Source: Bacillus sp. FJAT-26390
GTDB lineage: Bacteria > Bacillota > Bacilli > Paenibacillales > Paenibacillaceae
Length of the DNA: 64,000 nucleotides
Direction of reading: 5' to 3'
Assembly (NCBI RefSeq): GCF_001682865.1
Contig: NZ_MAQX01000001.1
Location: 434,001-498,000 of the forward strand
The notes beneath the pieces were generated by a model that was not told the origin of the DNA, searched no databases, and was given only the letters and a program-made list of their open reading frames with translations. Shown here piece by piece: positions 1-9,232 of this stretch. The position numbers and the translations under genes are program-made. Positions within the stretch are counted from its first letter, which is position 1, and the number at the start of each line of letters is the position of its first letter.

Positions 1-1154
1 CTCAGCTGTACATATTGATTGGCATTATTGCGGTTACGCTTGGATTATCGATTGCCGTCTTCATTACGATCCGTCACATTATGAAAACGATCAAAAGCGT
101 CGTGTACAAGACGGAGAGGGTAGCAGAAGGGGATTTGACTGTTCTTCCTGACCAGAAATACAGCAAGGACGAGCTAGGCAGCATTTCGAAATCGGTTGAT
201 CACATGATTGATGCGATGAAGCGGCTCATTACCGGCATTGCCGTCCATGCTTCTGATGTTACGAAATCAGCTTCCCAGCTTACTGTGGCATCCAAAGAAT
301 CGGCAGCAGCGACTGAGCATGTCGCACTGAACATTCAAGAAGTAGCTAGCGGCTCCGAGGTTCAGGCGAGAGGCGCGGAGGAAACATCCAGAGCGATTGA
401 GGAAATGACGATCGGCATTCAACGAATTGCTGAAAATACAGCTTCTATTGCCGATAAATCGACGTCCACGTCGCAGCAAGCTGACCTTGGCCATGAAGCG
501 CTGCTGCGCTTGGTTGCTCAAATGGATGAAATGACCGTTGTCATCAGCAAGCTGTCGGAGACGATCGGCACGCTGGAGCACCGCTCCAAGGAAATTGGCG
601 CCATTGCCGAGAATATTACAAGCTTCTCCAACCAAACGAATATATTGTCGCTTAATGCGTCGATTGAAGCCGCTCGCGCCGGCGAGCATGGCAGAGGTTT
701 TGCGGTCGTGGCAGGAGAGATCCGCAAGCTTGCCGCGGGCTCCCTTGCATCGGCTGACGGCATTCATCAGCTCGTAGACGTGACTCAGAAAGAGATTGCG
801 GGAGCCTCCGATTATATGTCGCAAACGATTGAAGAGATGAAGCTAGGCAGCGAGCGCGTTAAGGAAGTTCGTCAAAATCTGGATATCATCTTGAATTCCA
901 TCAATGAGATGAGCGAGCAGATTCATGAGAATTCCTCGATCACTCAGCAAATGTCCGCCAGCTCCGAAGAGGTCAGCGCTTCGATGGAACAAACGGCTGC
1001 GACTGCTGCCGTCAACCTGGAGAAGACGGAGAGCGTTGCCGCGGCAACGGAGGAGCAGCTTGCGCTAATGGACAACATTTCAGCCTCCGCTGGTCATTTG
1101 GATGAAATCGTACAAGAGCTGGACCTTGCCATTTCACATTTTAAAGTGCAGTAA
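1..1154 (+). CDS. Methyl-accepting chemotaxis protein, 3' part
   Basis: This is the C-terminal part of a transmembrane chemoreceptor that signals to CheA/CheW. The reading frame is open to the left edge, so the sensor domain and true start lie outside the window. Visible are a hydrophobic segment (second membrane helix), a HAMP region (about residues 20-75 of the visible part) and a long alpha-helical signalling domain. The conserved hairpin tip is present (SNQTNILSLNASIEAARAGE), followed by GRGFAVVAGEIRKLA, where the more usual sequence has ADE(V/I)RKLAE. An intrinsic terminator follows directly. The ligand cannot be inferred. Confidence 0.93.
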   Translation, partial: QLYILIGIIAVTLGLSIAVFITIRHIMKTIKSVVYKTERVAEGDLTVLPDQKYSKDELGSISKSVDHMIDAMKRLITGIAVHASDVTKSASQLTVASKESAAATEHVALNIQEVASGSEVQARGAEETSRAIEEMTIGIQRIAENTASIADKSTSTSQQADLGHEALLRLVAQMDEMTVVISKLSETIGTLEHRSKEIGAIAENITSFSNQTNILSLNASIEAARAGEHGRGFAVVAGEIRKLAAGSLASADGIHQLVDVTQKEIAGASDYMSQTIEEMKLGSERVKEVRQNLDIILNSINEMSEQIHENSSITQQMSASSEEVSASMEQTAATAAVNLEKTESVAAATEEQLALMDNISASAGHLDEIVQELDLAISHFKVQ

Positions 1155-1162
1155 TGCGCTGC

Positions 1163-1214
1163 AAAAAGCTGCAAATAGCGTGATGCGGAAGCATTCGCTA
1201 AAAGCAGCTTTTTT
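1163..1214 (+). terminator. Intrinsic terminator after the chemoreceptor gene
   Basis: AAAAAGCTGC pairs with GCAGCTTTTTT, enclosing a second hairpin (TAGCG-ATGC / GCAT-CGCTA). The T-run ends the structure. It starts 9 bases after the stop codon. Confidence 0.85.
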
Positions 1215-1330
1215 ACTTTGTAAACTTTTTAAAATATGTTTCTTTTTGGCGTAACTTTTTGAGCATGTCCTTCGTCTATCATGTAAGATTAGAATTATGA
1301 AAGTTGGTTGAGGAGGGATCGGAAGCGCTA

Positions 1331-2062
1331 ATGGCTATTCCGCAGGAAGAAGAACAAACAACAGAAGCGCAGATTGAACCCGCTGTTGAAAGTCGCAGTC
1401 TACTTACCGTAACCGATGTAGAGCGTACGTTTCAAGTTGGAGGTTCTCCTCTGCATGTATTGAAGGGCATTCGAATGGAGCTCAAGGAGCGCCAGTTAGT
1501 TATGCTTAGGGGCAGATCGGGTTCAGGCAAGACGACGCTGCTGAATTGCTTAGGCGGGCTGGATACGCCGAGCAAGGGTGAGATTTTGTTTAATGGTTTG
1601 CCGTTTCACAGCATGAGCGATGATCAACGCACGTTAGTCAGGCGCAAGCACATGGGCTTTATCTTTCAAGCTTTTGCACTCATGCCTCTTTTATCTGCAC
1701 GGGAGAACGTGGAGCTTTCGCTTCGCATGGCTGGCGTTCCGCGTGCAGAGTGGAAGGATAGAGTTACCCAGTGCCTCGAGCTTGTTGGACTCGAGCGGAG
1801 GATGAACCATCGTCCCTTCGAGCTCTCAGGCGGCGAGCAGCAGCGTGTGGCTATCGCTAAAGCAATCGCTCACAAGCCGATGCTGCTTTTAGCCGATGAG
1901 CCTACTGCAGAGCTTGATACAGGTATGTCAGCTCAAATTATGGCCGTTTTCCAAAATATTATTCGCACTGAACAAGTTACAATTTGTATGACTACACATG
2001 ATCCTACGATTTTGGAGGTTGCCGACCGTGTCTATGAAATGGTGGACGGAAAGTTTATTTAA
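1331..2062 (+). CDS. ABC transporter ATP-binding protein (MacB/LolD-like)
   Basis: This is the cytoplasmic ATPase subunit of an ABC transporter of the MacB/LolD/FtsE type that pairs with FtsX-like permeases. It shows Walker A (GRSGSGKTT), signature LSGGEQQR, Walker B LLLADEPT and the H-loop histidine in MTTHD. The ATG at 1331 is chosen because GGAGGG lies at 1312-1317; a TTG at 1304 in the same frame is too close to that site. It is the first gene of a five-gene operon and overlaps the next gene by about 29 bases, which suggests translational coupling. The operon encodes a second, different ATPase at 6020. Confidence 0.9.
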   Translation: MAIPQEEEQTTEAQIEPAVESRSLLTVTDVERTFQVGGSPLHVLKGIRMELKERQLVMLRGRSGSGKTTLLNCLGGLDTPSKGEILFNGLPFHSMSDDQRTLVRRKHMGFIFQAFALMPLLSARENVELSLRMAGVPRAEWKDRVTQCLELVGLERRMNHRPFELSGGEQQRVAIAKAIAHKPMLLLADEPTAELDTGMSAQIMAVFQNIIRTEQVTICMTTHDPTILEVADRVYEMVDGKFI

Positions 2063-3098
2063 GCGTTCAATGGTTGTTGTTATGAGTGTTTCCTTATTAT
2101 TTGCAAGCGGGTGCTCCTTGCTTCCGGCAGAAGAAGAGGAAGAGGTATTGCCTGAAATCGCACCGCCGCAAATATCCAAGAAGCCGGAGTACGAGGTGAC
2201 GACTGCCACGCTTGAGACGAAGGTGCAAGTAATCGGAAAGTTGATTTCCTTGGAAGAGGAAACTTTGTTTTTCACACTAGACGGCAAGCATTTGAAGGGC
2301 GTCTATGTGAAAGCAGGAGAAGCGGTTAAGGCCGGCCAAGTGATCGGTGAGCTGGACGTCGATGACTTGGTCAAAACGCTTCGCATGGAGAAGCTCGCTT
2401 TTAAGAAAGAAGAAATAGCAATGAAAGAAACGCTACGTCTGCGCGATGAGATGGATCCGATTGAGTTCGAGGAGAAGTCGATCGCATTCGAAGAGCGCAA
2501 GCAGAAGCTTGTTGACATGGAAGAGGAAATTGCAAAGGCGAGCTTGAAGGCGCCATTTAGCGGTACGGTCGTTACGCTCAATGTAGCGAAAGGCGACCTG
2601 ATCAAAGCTTATGCTCCGATTGCGATTGTAGCGGACACGAGCAAAATTACAGCAGCTGCAAAGCTATCGAAAACAGAGCTTGAAAAAATCGCTGTCGGGC
2701 TTGAAGTATCGGCTAACATTAGCAACGTGGGTACTTTTAAAGGCAAGGTAAAACAGCTACCGATCAAAGTAGATGAGAACAATAATGGCGGCAACGGCGG
2801 CAATCCTGGCGTGACGAAGCCGGAGCGCCCTGAAGACTTCCTCATCGTCGACCTTAAGGATTTGCCAAAAAACTTAAACAGAGGTACGCCGCTATCCATT
2901 AACATCATTACGAAGCGCACAGAAAACGCCATCGTTATTCCTCCTTCTACGCTTCGTTCCATTGGATCCCGTACTTACGTGCAAGTTATTGATGCTGACG
3001 GCAAGCGTGAGGTGGATGTAGAGGTCGGCCAACAGACCGCGACGCAGATCGAAATCCTGCAAGGTTTGAAGCCGGGGCAGAAAGTTGTAGGTCGATAG
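2034..3098 (+). CDS. HlyD/MacA-family adaptor lipoprotein
   Basis: This is a membrane-fusion/adaptor protein predicted to sit on the outer face of the membrane as a lipoprotein. The N-terminus has basic residues, a hydrophobic stretch and a lipobox-like FASGC. The two halves of a lipoyl-like barrel-sandwich domain are visible (GVYVKAGEAVKAGQVIGELD, and KAPFSGTVVTLNVAKGDLI), separated by a charged helical hairpin. A beta-barrel region and a C-terminal domain (TYVQVIDADGKREVDVEVG) follow. An Asn/Gly-rich loop (nt 2775-2810) interrupts the barrel region. The ATG at 2034 is preferred because it supplies basic residues before the hydrophobic core; ATG 2070 is an alternative. It lies between ATPase and permease genes, as in MacA-like systems. 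Confidence 0.85.
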   Translation: MKWWTESLFKRSMVVVMSVSLLFASGCSLLPAEEEEEVLPEIAPPQISKKPEYEVTTATLETKVQVIGKLISLEEETLFFTLDGKHLKGVYVKAGEAVKAGQVIGELDVDDLVKTLRMEKLAFKKEEIAMKETLRLRDEMDPIEFEEKSIAFEERKQKLVDMEEEIAKASLKAPFSGTVVTLNVAKGDLIKAYAPIAIVADTSKITAAAKLSKTELEKIAVGLEVSANISNVGTFKGKVKQLPIKVDENNNGGNGGNPGVTKPERPEDFLIVDLKDLPKNLNRGTPLSINIITKRTENAIVIPPSTLRSIGSRTYVQVIDADGKREVDVEVGQQTATQIEILQGLKPGQKVVGR

Positions 3099-3101
3099 CC
3101 G

Positions 3102-6023
3102 ATGGGTATTCCGCTGTTTCGTTTTTTGTTCCGCAAAATGTGGAACACGCGCTGGCTAACCTTAAGCACGCTGGCGGGGCTGACCTTAGCGGTTGCTTTT
3201 GCGACCAGTATACCGATGTACGCGGATGGCGCGCTCAAGAGAGTCGTAGCTGAATCGCTGCAGCAGAAGAGTTCCGGATTACCGGCTGGCTCCCTGCTCA
3301 TGAGGTATCAATCACCCGCTGGCGGGAAAACGGATTTATCGGCGCTGTCGGAGCTTGAGAACTATATCAAGGATGGAGTGCCGAAGGAGATCGGCTTTCC
3401 GTTTCAAACATACGTTAACAACTATTCCATTCGCAGCACAGAGGTTGTGCCTGAGGATCCTTCAAAGGTAGATGCTGGGCGCAATCGCCAGCTGACGATT
3501 ATGACCATGTCCGGGCTTGAGGCAAATACGGAGCTTACGCAGGGCAGATGGTTCGTGAACACTGAAGGGGATGGAGAGATACTCGAAGCGGTTATGTTCG
3601 AGGAAGCGATGTATCGCAATGATGTACATATCGGTGATATTTTTGAATATCCGGTATTCGGCGGGCTAGACCTTACGTTACGGGTCAAAATCGTCGGAGC
3701 GGTTAAGCCGCTTAGCGATACGAGTTCATACTGGTATCAAGGAATGGAAAGCTTGCTGAATACGTTGCAAATTAGCAATCCGGCGTTCGAGAAGTACCTG
3801 CTTGCTAAGAAAGGCATTCCGCTTCATAACGCCAGCTGGTATTATGCTTTCAATTTATCGGAGATTCAAACGAGCCAATTATCGCCGCTTGGCAGGACGC
3901 TTGAGCGCCTCAACATTGAGTTGTATCAGCGCCTCAAGGATACGCGAGTAGAAATATCCTTTGCGTCCACGCTTACGGAATTTAAGAAGCAGAGCCTGCA
4001 GCTGCAAACGCTGCTGTTCACGCTTGCCGCACCAATGCTGGCAATGGTATTTTTCTTTATTGCAATGAATGCCCGCCAGTCGCTCGATAAACAGCGCAGC
4101 GACATAGCCGTGCTTCGAAGCAGGGGAGCGGGAACGCGGCAAATTATTTGGATTTATTTGCTCGAGGGATTGTTGCTTGGCGGCATAGCGCTTGCGAGCG
4201 GCCCCTTTATCGGCTGGTTCATGGCGAAGAGCATAGGATCGGCCAATGGCTTCCTCTCTTTCGTCAATCGAAAGTCGATTCCGGTGGGCTTCTCTACGGA
4301 AGCGATAATCGCAGGCGGCGCAGCAGTGCTGCTTGCTCTTCTTGCGACTATTATTCCAGCAATCATGTATGCAAGGTCATCCATAGTCAGCTACAAGCAG
4401 GATCTTGCCCGTTCAGACCGCAAGCCGGCATGGCAGCGATGGTACCTTGATGTGTTATTGCTAGCTGCTGCCGGTTATGGCTGGTATATGTTCAATGAAC
4501 GGCAAATGCTGACGTTCAAGACGGGCATGACGACAGATCAATTAAATGTACAACCGTTTTTATTCTTTGTACCGGCTCTATCCATTTTCGCACTAGGTTT
4601 ATTTTTCTTGCGGCTGTTCCCATGGCTATTGAAGCTCTTCACATGGCTCGGACGCAAGTTTTTACCGGTGCCGCTTTATTTGACGCTTACTCAGCTTTCT
4701 CGCTCGTCAAAGGGCTATTACCCGCTTATGATTTTGCTTGTACTAACGCTTGGGCTTGGCGTATATAACGCGTCGGCTGCTCGAACGATCGATTTGAACT
4801 CGACGGAACGGACGCTTTATAAATACGGCGCCGACGTTACCATTCAAACGGTGTGGGAAGGCTCTCCGGAGATTACGACGAAGCCGGGCAATAATGGCGG
4901 AGGCAATGGAGGAAACGGCGGAGGTTCAGGCGGAGGCGGCGGAAATGGCGGTGGCGGAAACGGTGGTGCCGGAGGCGGCGGAAATGGCGGTTCTGGTGGC
5001 GGCGGTCAAACCGTGCCAACAAAGGTTTTGTTCAGCGAACCGCCCTTCGAGCTGTTCCGTTCCCTTGACGGGGTAGAAGCGGCAGCGCGCGTACTGCAAG
5101 CGAAGGGGAGCGTCGTCATCTCAGGCAAATCAATCGGCCAAGGCACGATAATGGGGATCGACAACGTCGATTTTGCCAAGGTAGGCTGGTTCCGCAACGA
5201 TTTGTATGCCGCTCATCCCAATGTTTATTTAAACAATTTGGGATTGTATGAGCAGGCTGCGCTTATTCCATCGAAGGTAGCAGAGAAGTATCAGCTTAAG
5301 CTAGGGGACCCGGTATCGGTTGGATTCCCGGAGGGCAAGGTTGATTTCGTGGTGGTCGGCATTTTGCCTTACTGGCCTAGCCAGTACCCGGATAAATCGC
5401 CATTTATCATTACGAATTTGGATTATATTTATGATCAGCTTCCGCTTATCCCTTATGAAGTTTGGCTGAAGATGAAACCGGACGCGAAGGTTGCGCCGAT
5501 CGTCCAAGAGCTTCAAAAGGCAGGCATAGAGATCGCTTCTATTAATGATGTTAGAAGCGAGCTGATCATACAATCGAAGCTTCCAACCAGAGGCGGGGTT
5601 TTCGGCATACTGAGCTTGGGTTTCCTGGTTTCAGTCATCATTACGCTTGCTGGTTACGTACTCTTTTGGTTCTTTAATCTATCGGGGCGTGTCGTTCAAT
5701 TTGGCGTATTGCGCGCTATGGGGTTATCCCGCAAGCAGCTCACAGGAATGCTGCTGCTTGAGCAGCTGTTCACAGCTGGCCTAGCCATAGGCTTGGGTGT
5801 TCTAATCGGGAAAGCGGTTAGCTTGCTCTTCCTGCCGTTCCTGCAAACGACGGAAAATGTGGCCGAAACGGTGCCGCCATTCAGGGTCATTTTCGAATCG
5901 AGCGATACGAATCAATTGTTCATCGTAGTCGGATTTATGATGCTGATCGGCGCATTGCTCCTCTTCCTGCATATTCGCAGGCTCAGAGTGCATCAAGCGG
6001 TTAAGATGGGAGAAGAACGATGA
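3102..6023 (+). CDS. Large FtsX-type ABC permease with glycine-rich linker
   Basis: This 973-residue permease has one N-terminal membrane helix, an external domain, an FtsX-type bundle of three helices (about residues 305-430), three further helices (about 450-560), a second external domain, and a C-terminal FtsX bundle (about 830-960). This resembles ten-helix FtsX-family permeases of lipoprotein or peptide exporters. Residues 596-635 (nt 4887-5006) are a 40-residue tract with 30 Gly, 7 Asn, 2 Ser and 1 Ala at the start of the second external domain. The gene starts 3 bases after the adaptor and shares ATGA with the following ATPase. Export of a hydrophobic or peptide substrate is plausible, but the substrate is unknown. 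Confidence 0.9.
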   Translation: MGIPLFRFLFRKMWNTRWLTLSTLAGLTLAVAFATSIPMYADGALKRVVAESLQQKSSGLPAGSLLMRYQSPAGGKTDLSALSELENYIKDGVPKEIGFPFQTYVNNYSIRSTEVVPEDPSKVDAGRNRQLTIMTMSGLEANTELTQGRWFVNTEGDGEILEAVMFEEAMYRNDVHIGDIFEYPVFGGLDLTLRVKIVGAVKPLSDTSSYWYQGMESLLNTLQISNPAFEKYLLAKKGIPLHNASWYYAFNLSEIQTSQLSPLGRTLERLNIELYQRLKDTRVEISFASTLTEFKKQSLQLQTLLFTLAAPMLAMVFFFIAMNARQSLDKQRSDIAVLRSRGAGTRQIIWIYLLEGLLLGGIALASGPFIGWFMAKSIGSANGFLSFVNRKSIPVGFSTEAIIAGGAAVLLALLATIIPAIMYARSSIVSYKQDLARSDRKPAWQRWYLDVLLLAAAGYGWYMFNERQMLTFKTGMTTDQLNVQPFLFFVPALSIFALGLFFLRLFPWLLKLFTWLGRKFLPVPLYLTLTQLSRSSKGYYPLMILLVLTLGLGVYNASAARTIDLNSTERTLYKYGADVTIQTVWEGSPEITTKPGNNGGGNGGNGGGSGGGGGNGGGGNGGAGGGGNGGSGGGGQTVPTKVLFSEPPFELFRSLDGVEAAARVLQAKGSVVISGKSIGQGTIMGIDNVDFAKVGWFRNDLYAAHPNVYLNNLGLYEQAALIPSKVAEKYQLKLGDPVSVGFPEGKVDFVVVGILPYWPSQYPDKSPFIITNLDYIYDQLPLIPYEVWLKMKPDAKVAPIVQELQKAGIEIASINDVRSELIIQSKLPTRGGVFGILSLGFLVSVIITLAGYVLFWFFNLSGRVVQFGVLRAMGLSRKQLTGMLLLEQLFTAGLAIGLGVLIGKAVSLLFLPFLQTTENVAETVPPFRVIFESSDTNQLFIVVGFMMLIGALLLFLHIRRLRVHQAVKMGEER

Positions 6024-6922
6024 CAACAGCGATGATCGATTGCGAAGGTCTGGTGAAAATTTACAAAACAGACGATCTAGAGGTCGTCGCCTTGCAAGGC
6101 TTGAATTTGAAAGTTAACGAAGGCGAGCTTATGGCTATCATCGGCAACAGCGGCAGCGGCAAATCGACGCTGCTGAACACGCTGGGCGGTCTTGACCGCC
6201 CTTCTGCCGGGCAGGTGCACGTAGGCCCATGGGATTTGCTTAAGATTACGGAAGAGGATCTCGTGAAGTATAAGCGGGAAACAGTAGGTTTTATTTGGCA
6301 AAATAATGCCCGGAACCTGCTGCCTTACCTCTCCGCGCTTGAAAACGTAGAAATGCCGATGATGTTATCGGGGAAAGTTGATCGGCCTTATGCGAAGCAG
6401 CTGCTTGAATGGGTCGGCTTGAAGGAGCGCATGCATAACAAGCTCCATCAGCTATCAGGCGGGGAGCAGCAAAGGGTTGCCATCGCGATCTCGCTGTCGA
6501 ACCGTCCAAGGCTTCTGCTCGCTGATGAACCTACCGGTTCCGTCGATACGGCAACCTCAGATTTAATTATGGGTATTTTCCGCAGGCTGAACCGCGAGAT
6601 CGGCATTACGATCGTGATCGTTACGCATGACTTGACGCTTGCTGGCAAGGTAGACCGCGTCGTAGCCATTCGCGACGGGTTAACGAGCACGGAGTTTATT
6701 AAACGAAATCCGAACATCAATCTTGATGGTGGTGAGGCAGAGCTTCCAGCTGCTGCAAGTGGACTTCAATCTGTCCATGAAGCCTATGTCGTTGTAGATC
6801 GAGTTGGACGGTTACAAGTGCCGAAGGAGTATTTATCCGCCTTAAACATTAAAGACAAAGCAACTATGGAATTTGACGGTGAGCGGATTATTATTACGCC
6901 GCCTAAATCATTGGGGGGTTAA
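6020..6922 (+). CDS. ABC ATPase with C-terminal AbrB-like domain
   Basis: This is a second MacB/LolD-like ATPase. Walker A GNSGSGKS is at residues 42-49, LSGGEQQR at 145-152, Walker B LLLADEP at 166-172, and the H-loop histidine near 203. After the ATPase fold ends at about residue 235, a linker leads to residues 256-295, which read like a swapped-hairpin AbrB/SpoVT half (VDRVGRLQVPKEYLSALNIK, then a beta strand ending in RIIITPP). Such domains usually bind DNA or dimerise. The start overlaps the permease stop as ATGA. The fusion is inferred from motif resemblance, not from a search. Confidence 0.88.
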   Translation: MTTAMIDCEGLVKIYKTDDLEVVALQGLNLKVNEGELMAIIGNSGSGKSTLLNTLGGLDRPSAGQVHVGPWDLLKITEEDLVKYKRETVGFIWQNNARNLLPYLSALENVEMPMMLSGKVDRPYAKQLLEWVGLKERMHNKLHQLSGGEQQRVAIAISLSNRPRLLLADEPTGSVDTATSDLIMGIFRRLNREIGITIVIVTHDLTLAGKVDRVVAIRDGLTSTEFIKRNPNINLDGGEAELPAAASGLQSVHEAYVVVDRVGRLQVPKEYLSALNIKDKATMEFDGERIIITPPKSLGG

Positions 6923-6926
6923 TCAA

Positions 6927-8441
6927 ATGAACAAACAACGGTTATCAGGCATGCGGATTCGAAAATTTACTTTGGTAAGCCTAACGCTTGCCTTGCTTAT
7001 TGGCTTGCTTGCCGCATGCAGCGGCGGCTCTAATGAGTCGGCAGAGAAGCGGGTATTGCGGATTGGCGTACTTTACGGCGGATCGGATAACGAGCCTTAT
7101 TTCCGCCAGCAGTACACGGATATGTATGAGATGTCGCATCCTAACATCACGTTTGAAATCGTAGGCGCAATCAACTATGATGATCAACGTTTTGAGCAGC
7201 AAGATCAATCCAAGCCTGCGGCGCAGCCTGATCCTTACGAGAAGATGAAGGAAATGCTGAGCGGCACAAATCCGGTAGACGTGGTCGTACTTGACTACAA
7301 TATGCTTCGCAGATTGACGCAGGATAACCTGCTTCAGCCGCTGGATCCGCTTGTTACGCAAGACAAATTCGATTTGAGCGATTATGTCCCAACCGTTATT
7401 GACGGAATTAAAGCGGCAGGCGACGGCAACCTTTACGCGTTAACGCCTACGTTCAACTCTTCTGCACTTTATTATAATAAAAAGATGTTCACTGAGGCAG
7501 GTGTTACTCCGCCAACAGACAAGATGCAATGGGCAGACATTCTTAACCTTGCGCGTCAAGTAGCCAAAGGCGAGGGAGAAGACCGCAAATTTGGATTCTC
7601 GTTTAACCGCTGGCCGTCAGATGGCTTTAACGACACACAAGTTTACAGCCAAGCGCTGCAATTGAAAATGTGGGATGACAAAGCTGAAAAAATGCTTGTT
7701 AACAGCGACCAATGGGAAGGCGTGTGGAATACGGTAGCATCGCTTTACCAAGAACAGGTTGTTCCGACACAGGAATTCATTAACAAGATGTACGAGAAGC
7801 AAAGCGCTGAAGGCGGAAATGACCCTTTCTATGGCGATTTGTTCATCAAAGGCAAAGTTGCGATGACAATCGGTGACTACGGCTACATTAACGAACTCAA
7901 AAAAGCAGCGGACAACGCTTCTAAAATCAAAGACTTTGAGCCTGTTGATTGGGATGTCGTAACCGTTCCTGTACACCCTAATGATCCTGATGTAGGCGGA
8001 AGCATCTCGCTTAGCCAACTGATGGGGATTAACAGCAAAGCCCAAAATGATAAAGACGCTTGGGACTTTATTAAATTTTCAAACAGCAAAGAATGGGCGA
8101 AGCTGAAGTCGAGAAGCCTTTATGAGATGGTTGCACGCAAAGAGTTTTTGACGCCAATCGGCGGCTTGCAATACAACATGAATGCTTTCACTACGCTTAA
8201 GCCGCTGCCGCCGACTAGCTCGGATGCTGATCAAATTTATCGTACAAAACCAGGCGTTTGGGAAGCGCAACAGCCTGGCTACGAACTGTTCCAAGAAGTA
8301 ATCAAGAAGACGAAGACAGCAAAAGAAGCACTTGCTGAGTGGGAAACTCGAGGAAATGCTGTGCTCGAAAAAATCAAAAACAATCCGACCGGAGAAGCTA
8401 CCGGTGGCGGCCCTTCTATTGAAGTGATGCCGAGAGGATAA
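6927..8441 (+). CDS. Extracellular solute-binding lipoprotein, family 1
   Basis: This is a lipoprotein with a clear signal peptide (basic start, long Leu/Ala core, lipobox LLAAC at about residues 29-33) and a periplasmic-binding-protein fold of the sugar/oligosaccharide family 1 type. The start at 6927 follows a G-rich ribosome site (GGGGGGTT) and sits 4 bases after the upstream ATPase. Family 1 binding proteins normally serve importers with two MalFG-like permeases, but this operon offers only an FtsX-type permease and an adaptor. The protein may instead act as a sensor or capture subunit. A strong terminator follows. Confidence 0.9.
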   Translation: MNKQRLSGMRIRKFTLVSLTLALLIGLLAACSGGSNESAEKRVLRIGVLYGGSDNEPYFRQQYTDMYEMSHPNITFEIVGAINYDDQRFEQQDQSKPAAQPDPYEKMKEMLSGTNPVDVVVLDYNMLRRLTQDNLLQPLDPLVTQDKFDLSDYVPTVIDGIKAAGDGNLYALTPTFNSSALYYNKKMFTEAGVTPPTDKMQWADILNLARQVAKGEGEDRKFGFSFNRWPSDGFNDTQVYSQALQLKMWDDKAEKMLVNSDQWEGVWNTVASLYQEQVVPTQEFINKMYEKQSAEGGNDPFYGDLFIKGKVAMTIGDYGYINELKKAADNASKIKDFEPVDWDVVTVPVHPNDPDVGGSISLSQLMGINSKAQNDKDAWDFIKFSNSKEWAKLKSRSLYEMVARKEFLTPIGGLQYNMNAFTTLKPLPPTSSDADQIYRTKPGVWEAQQPGYELFQEVIKKTKTAKEALAEWETRGNAVLEKIKNNPTGEATGGGPSIEVMPRG

Positions 8442-8455
8442 TTTTTTAATACCGT

Positions 8456-8498
8456 AAAAAGCCCGCAACCGACCTGAGCGTCGTTTGCGGGCTTTTTC
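8456..8498. terminator. Bidirectional terminator closing the ABC operon
   Basis: AAAAAGCCCGCAA pairs with TTGCGGGCTTTTT across a short loop. Runs of A and T on both sides serve the operon on the left and the convergent YjcG-like gene on the right. Confidence 0.93.
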
Positions 8499-8520
8499 TT
8501 ATCCAGATGGATATTTAAGT

Positions 8521-9033
8521 CTATCCTCTTAACAGAAACGATTGATAAGCGGTCCAGGAGCCGTTATCGGTCTGGTATAACAAGTGAACGCGGTCGATTT
8601 TGGAGGCGAGGTCGATCGACTGCATGCGAAGGTTGCCATAAAGATCGTGAAGCTCATCAGCGGAGAGCTCTTGCCCGATCGTGACATGCGGCGTATAAAC
8701 GTACTTTCCTTCGTTCGTTATCAATGGACCGCTGCATACTTGCTCTTGGAGCTTCAGCATGGCATCTGTGTCTTGAAGCGCTAGATAGAGAACATGATTA
8801 ACGGGATAGAAGGTAGACACCCGGTTCAAATGGATAGAGAATGCGGGCAGCTTTGAAGTGACCTGCTCTAAATGAGCAACAGCAAGCTGCAGCTGCTCTT
8901 CCGTCCATTCCTCTGCGTCTCTAACCGTTAGATGAGCAGGGATTGCTGCGTAATGCGGATCATGGCGTCTGCGCCAGCTATTAGCGATATCTTGCACATG
9001 TTTCTCCGGGAAAACGACTATTCCATATAACAT
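8521..9033 (-). CDS. YjcG-like 2H phosphoesterase / 2'-5' RNA ligase family protein
   Basis: This is a small soluble protein of the 2H phosphoesterase superfamily. The two signature motifs are HLTV and HVTI, each histidine expected to take part in cleavage of a 2'-5' or cyclic phosphodiester. The opening LYGIVVFPEK and the RRRHDPHYAAIPAHLT region match the YjcG family of Bacillus. The start at 9033 is preferred over an upstream in-frame ATG because AGGAG lies 10 bases before it. The natural substrate of the family is not established. Confidence 0.85.
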   Translation of the reverse strand: MLYGIVVFPEKHVQDIANSWRRRHDPHYAAIPAHLTVRDAEEWTEEQLQLAVAHLEQVTSKLPAFSIHLNRVSTFYPVNHVLYLALQDTDAMLKLQEQVCSGPLITNEGKYVYTPHVTIGQELSADELHDLYGNLRMQSIDLASKIDRVHLLYQTDNGSWTAYQSFLLRG

Positions 9034-9232
9034 GGCTATCAGCTCCTTCATAATGACCTAATTTGAGTATACCCGATTTGATCGAAATATAAGAAGCCCT
9101 CGGGAAGGATTAAGTGATCCATGCTTGTATTATCCGAATTTATGGGTATTCTAATGGCTACAACCTTTGTTGTTGTGGCAAATACGCTGCCAAATACGCT
9201 GCTTATCCTATAAAAACAGTGGGGGGATTCGC

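Noticed and set aside
4894..5076. Short ORF in the glycine-rich tract
   Set aside because: It is an alternate frame of the low-complexity linker of the permease gene, with no independent start signal.
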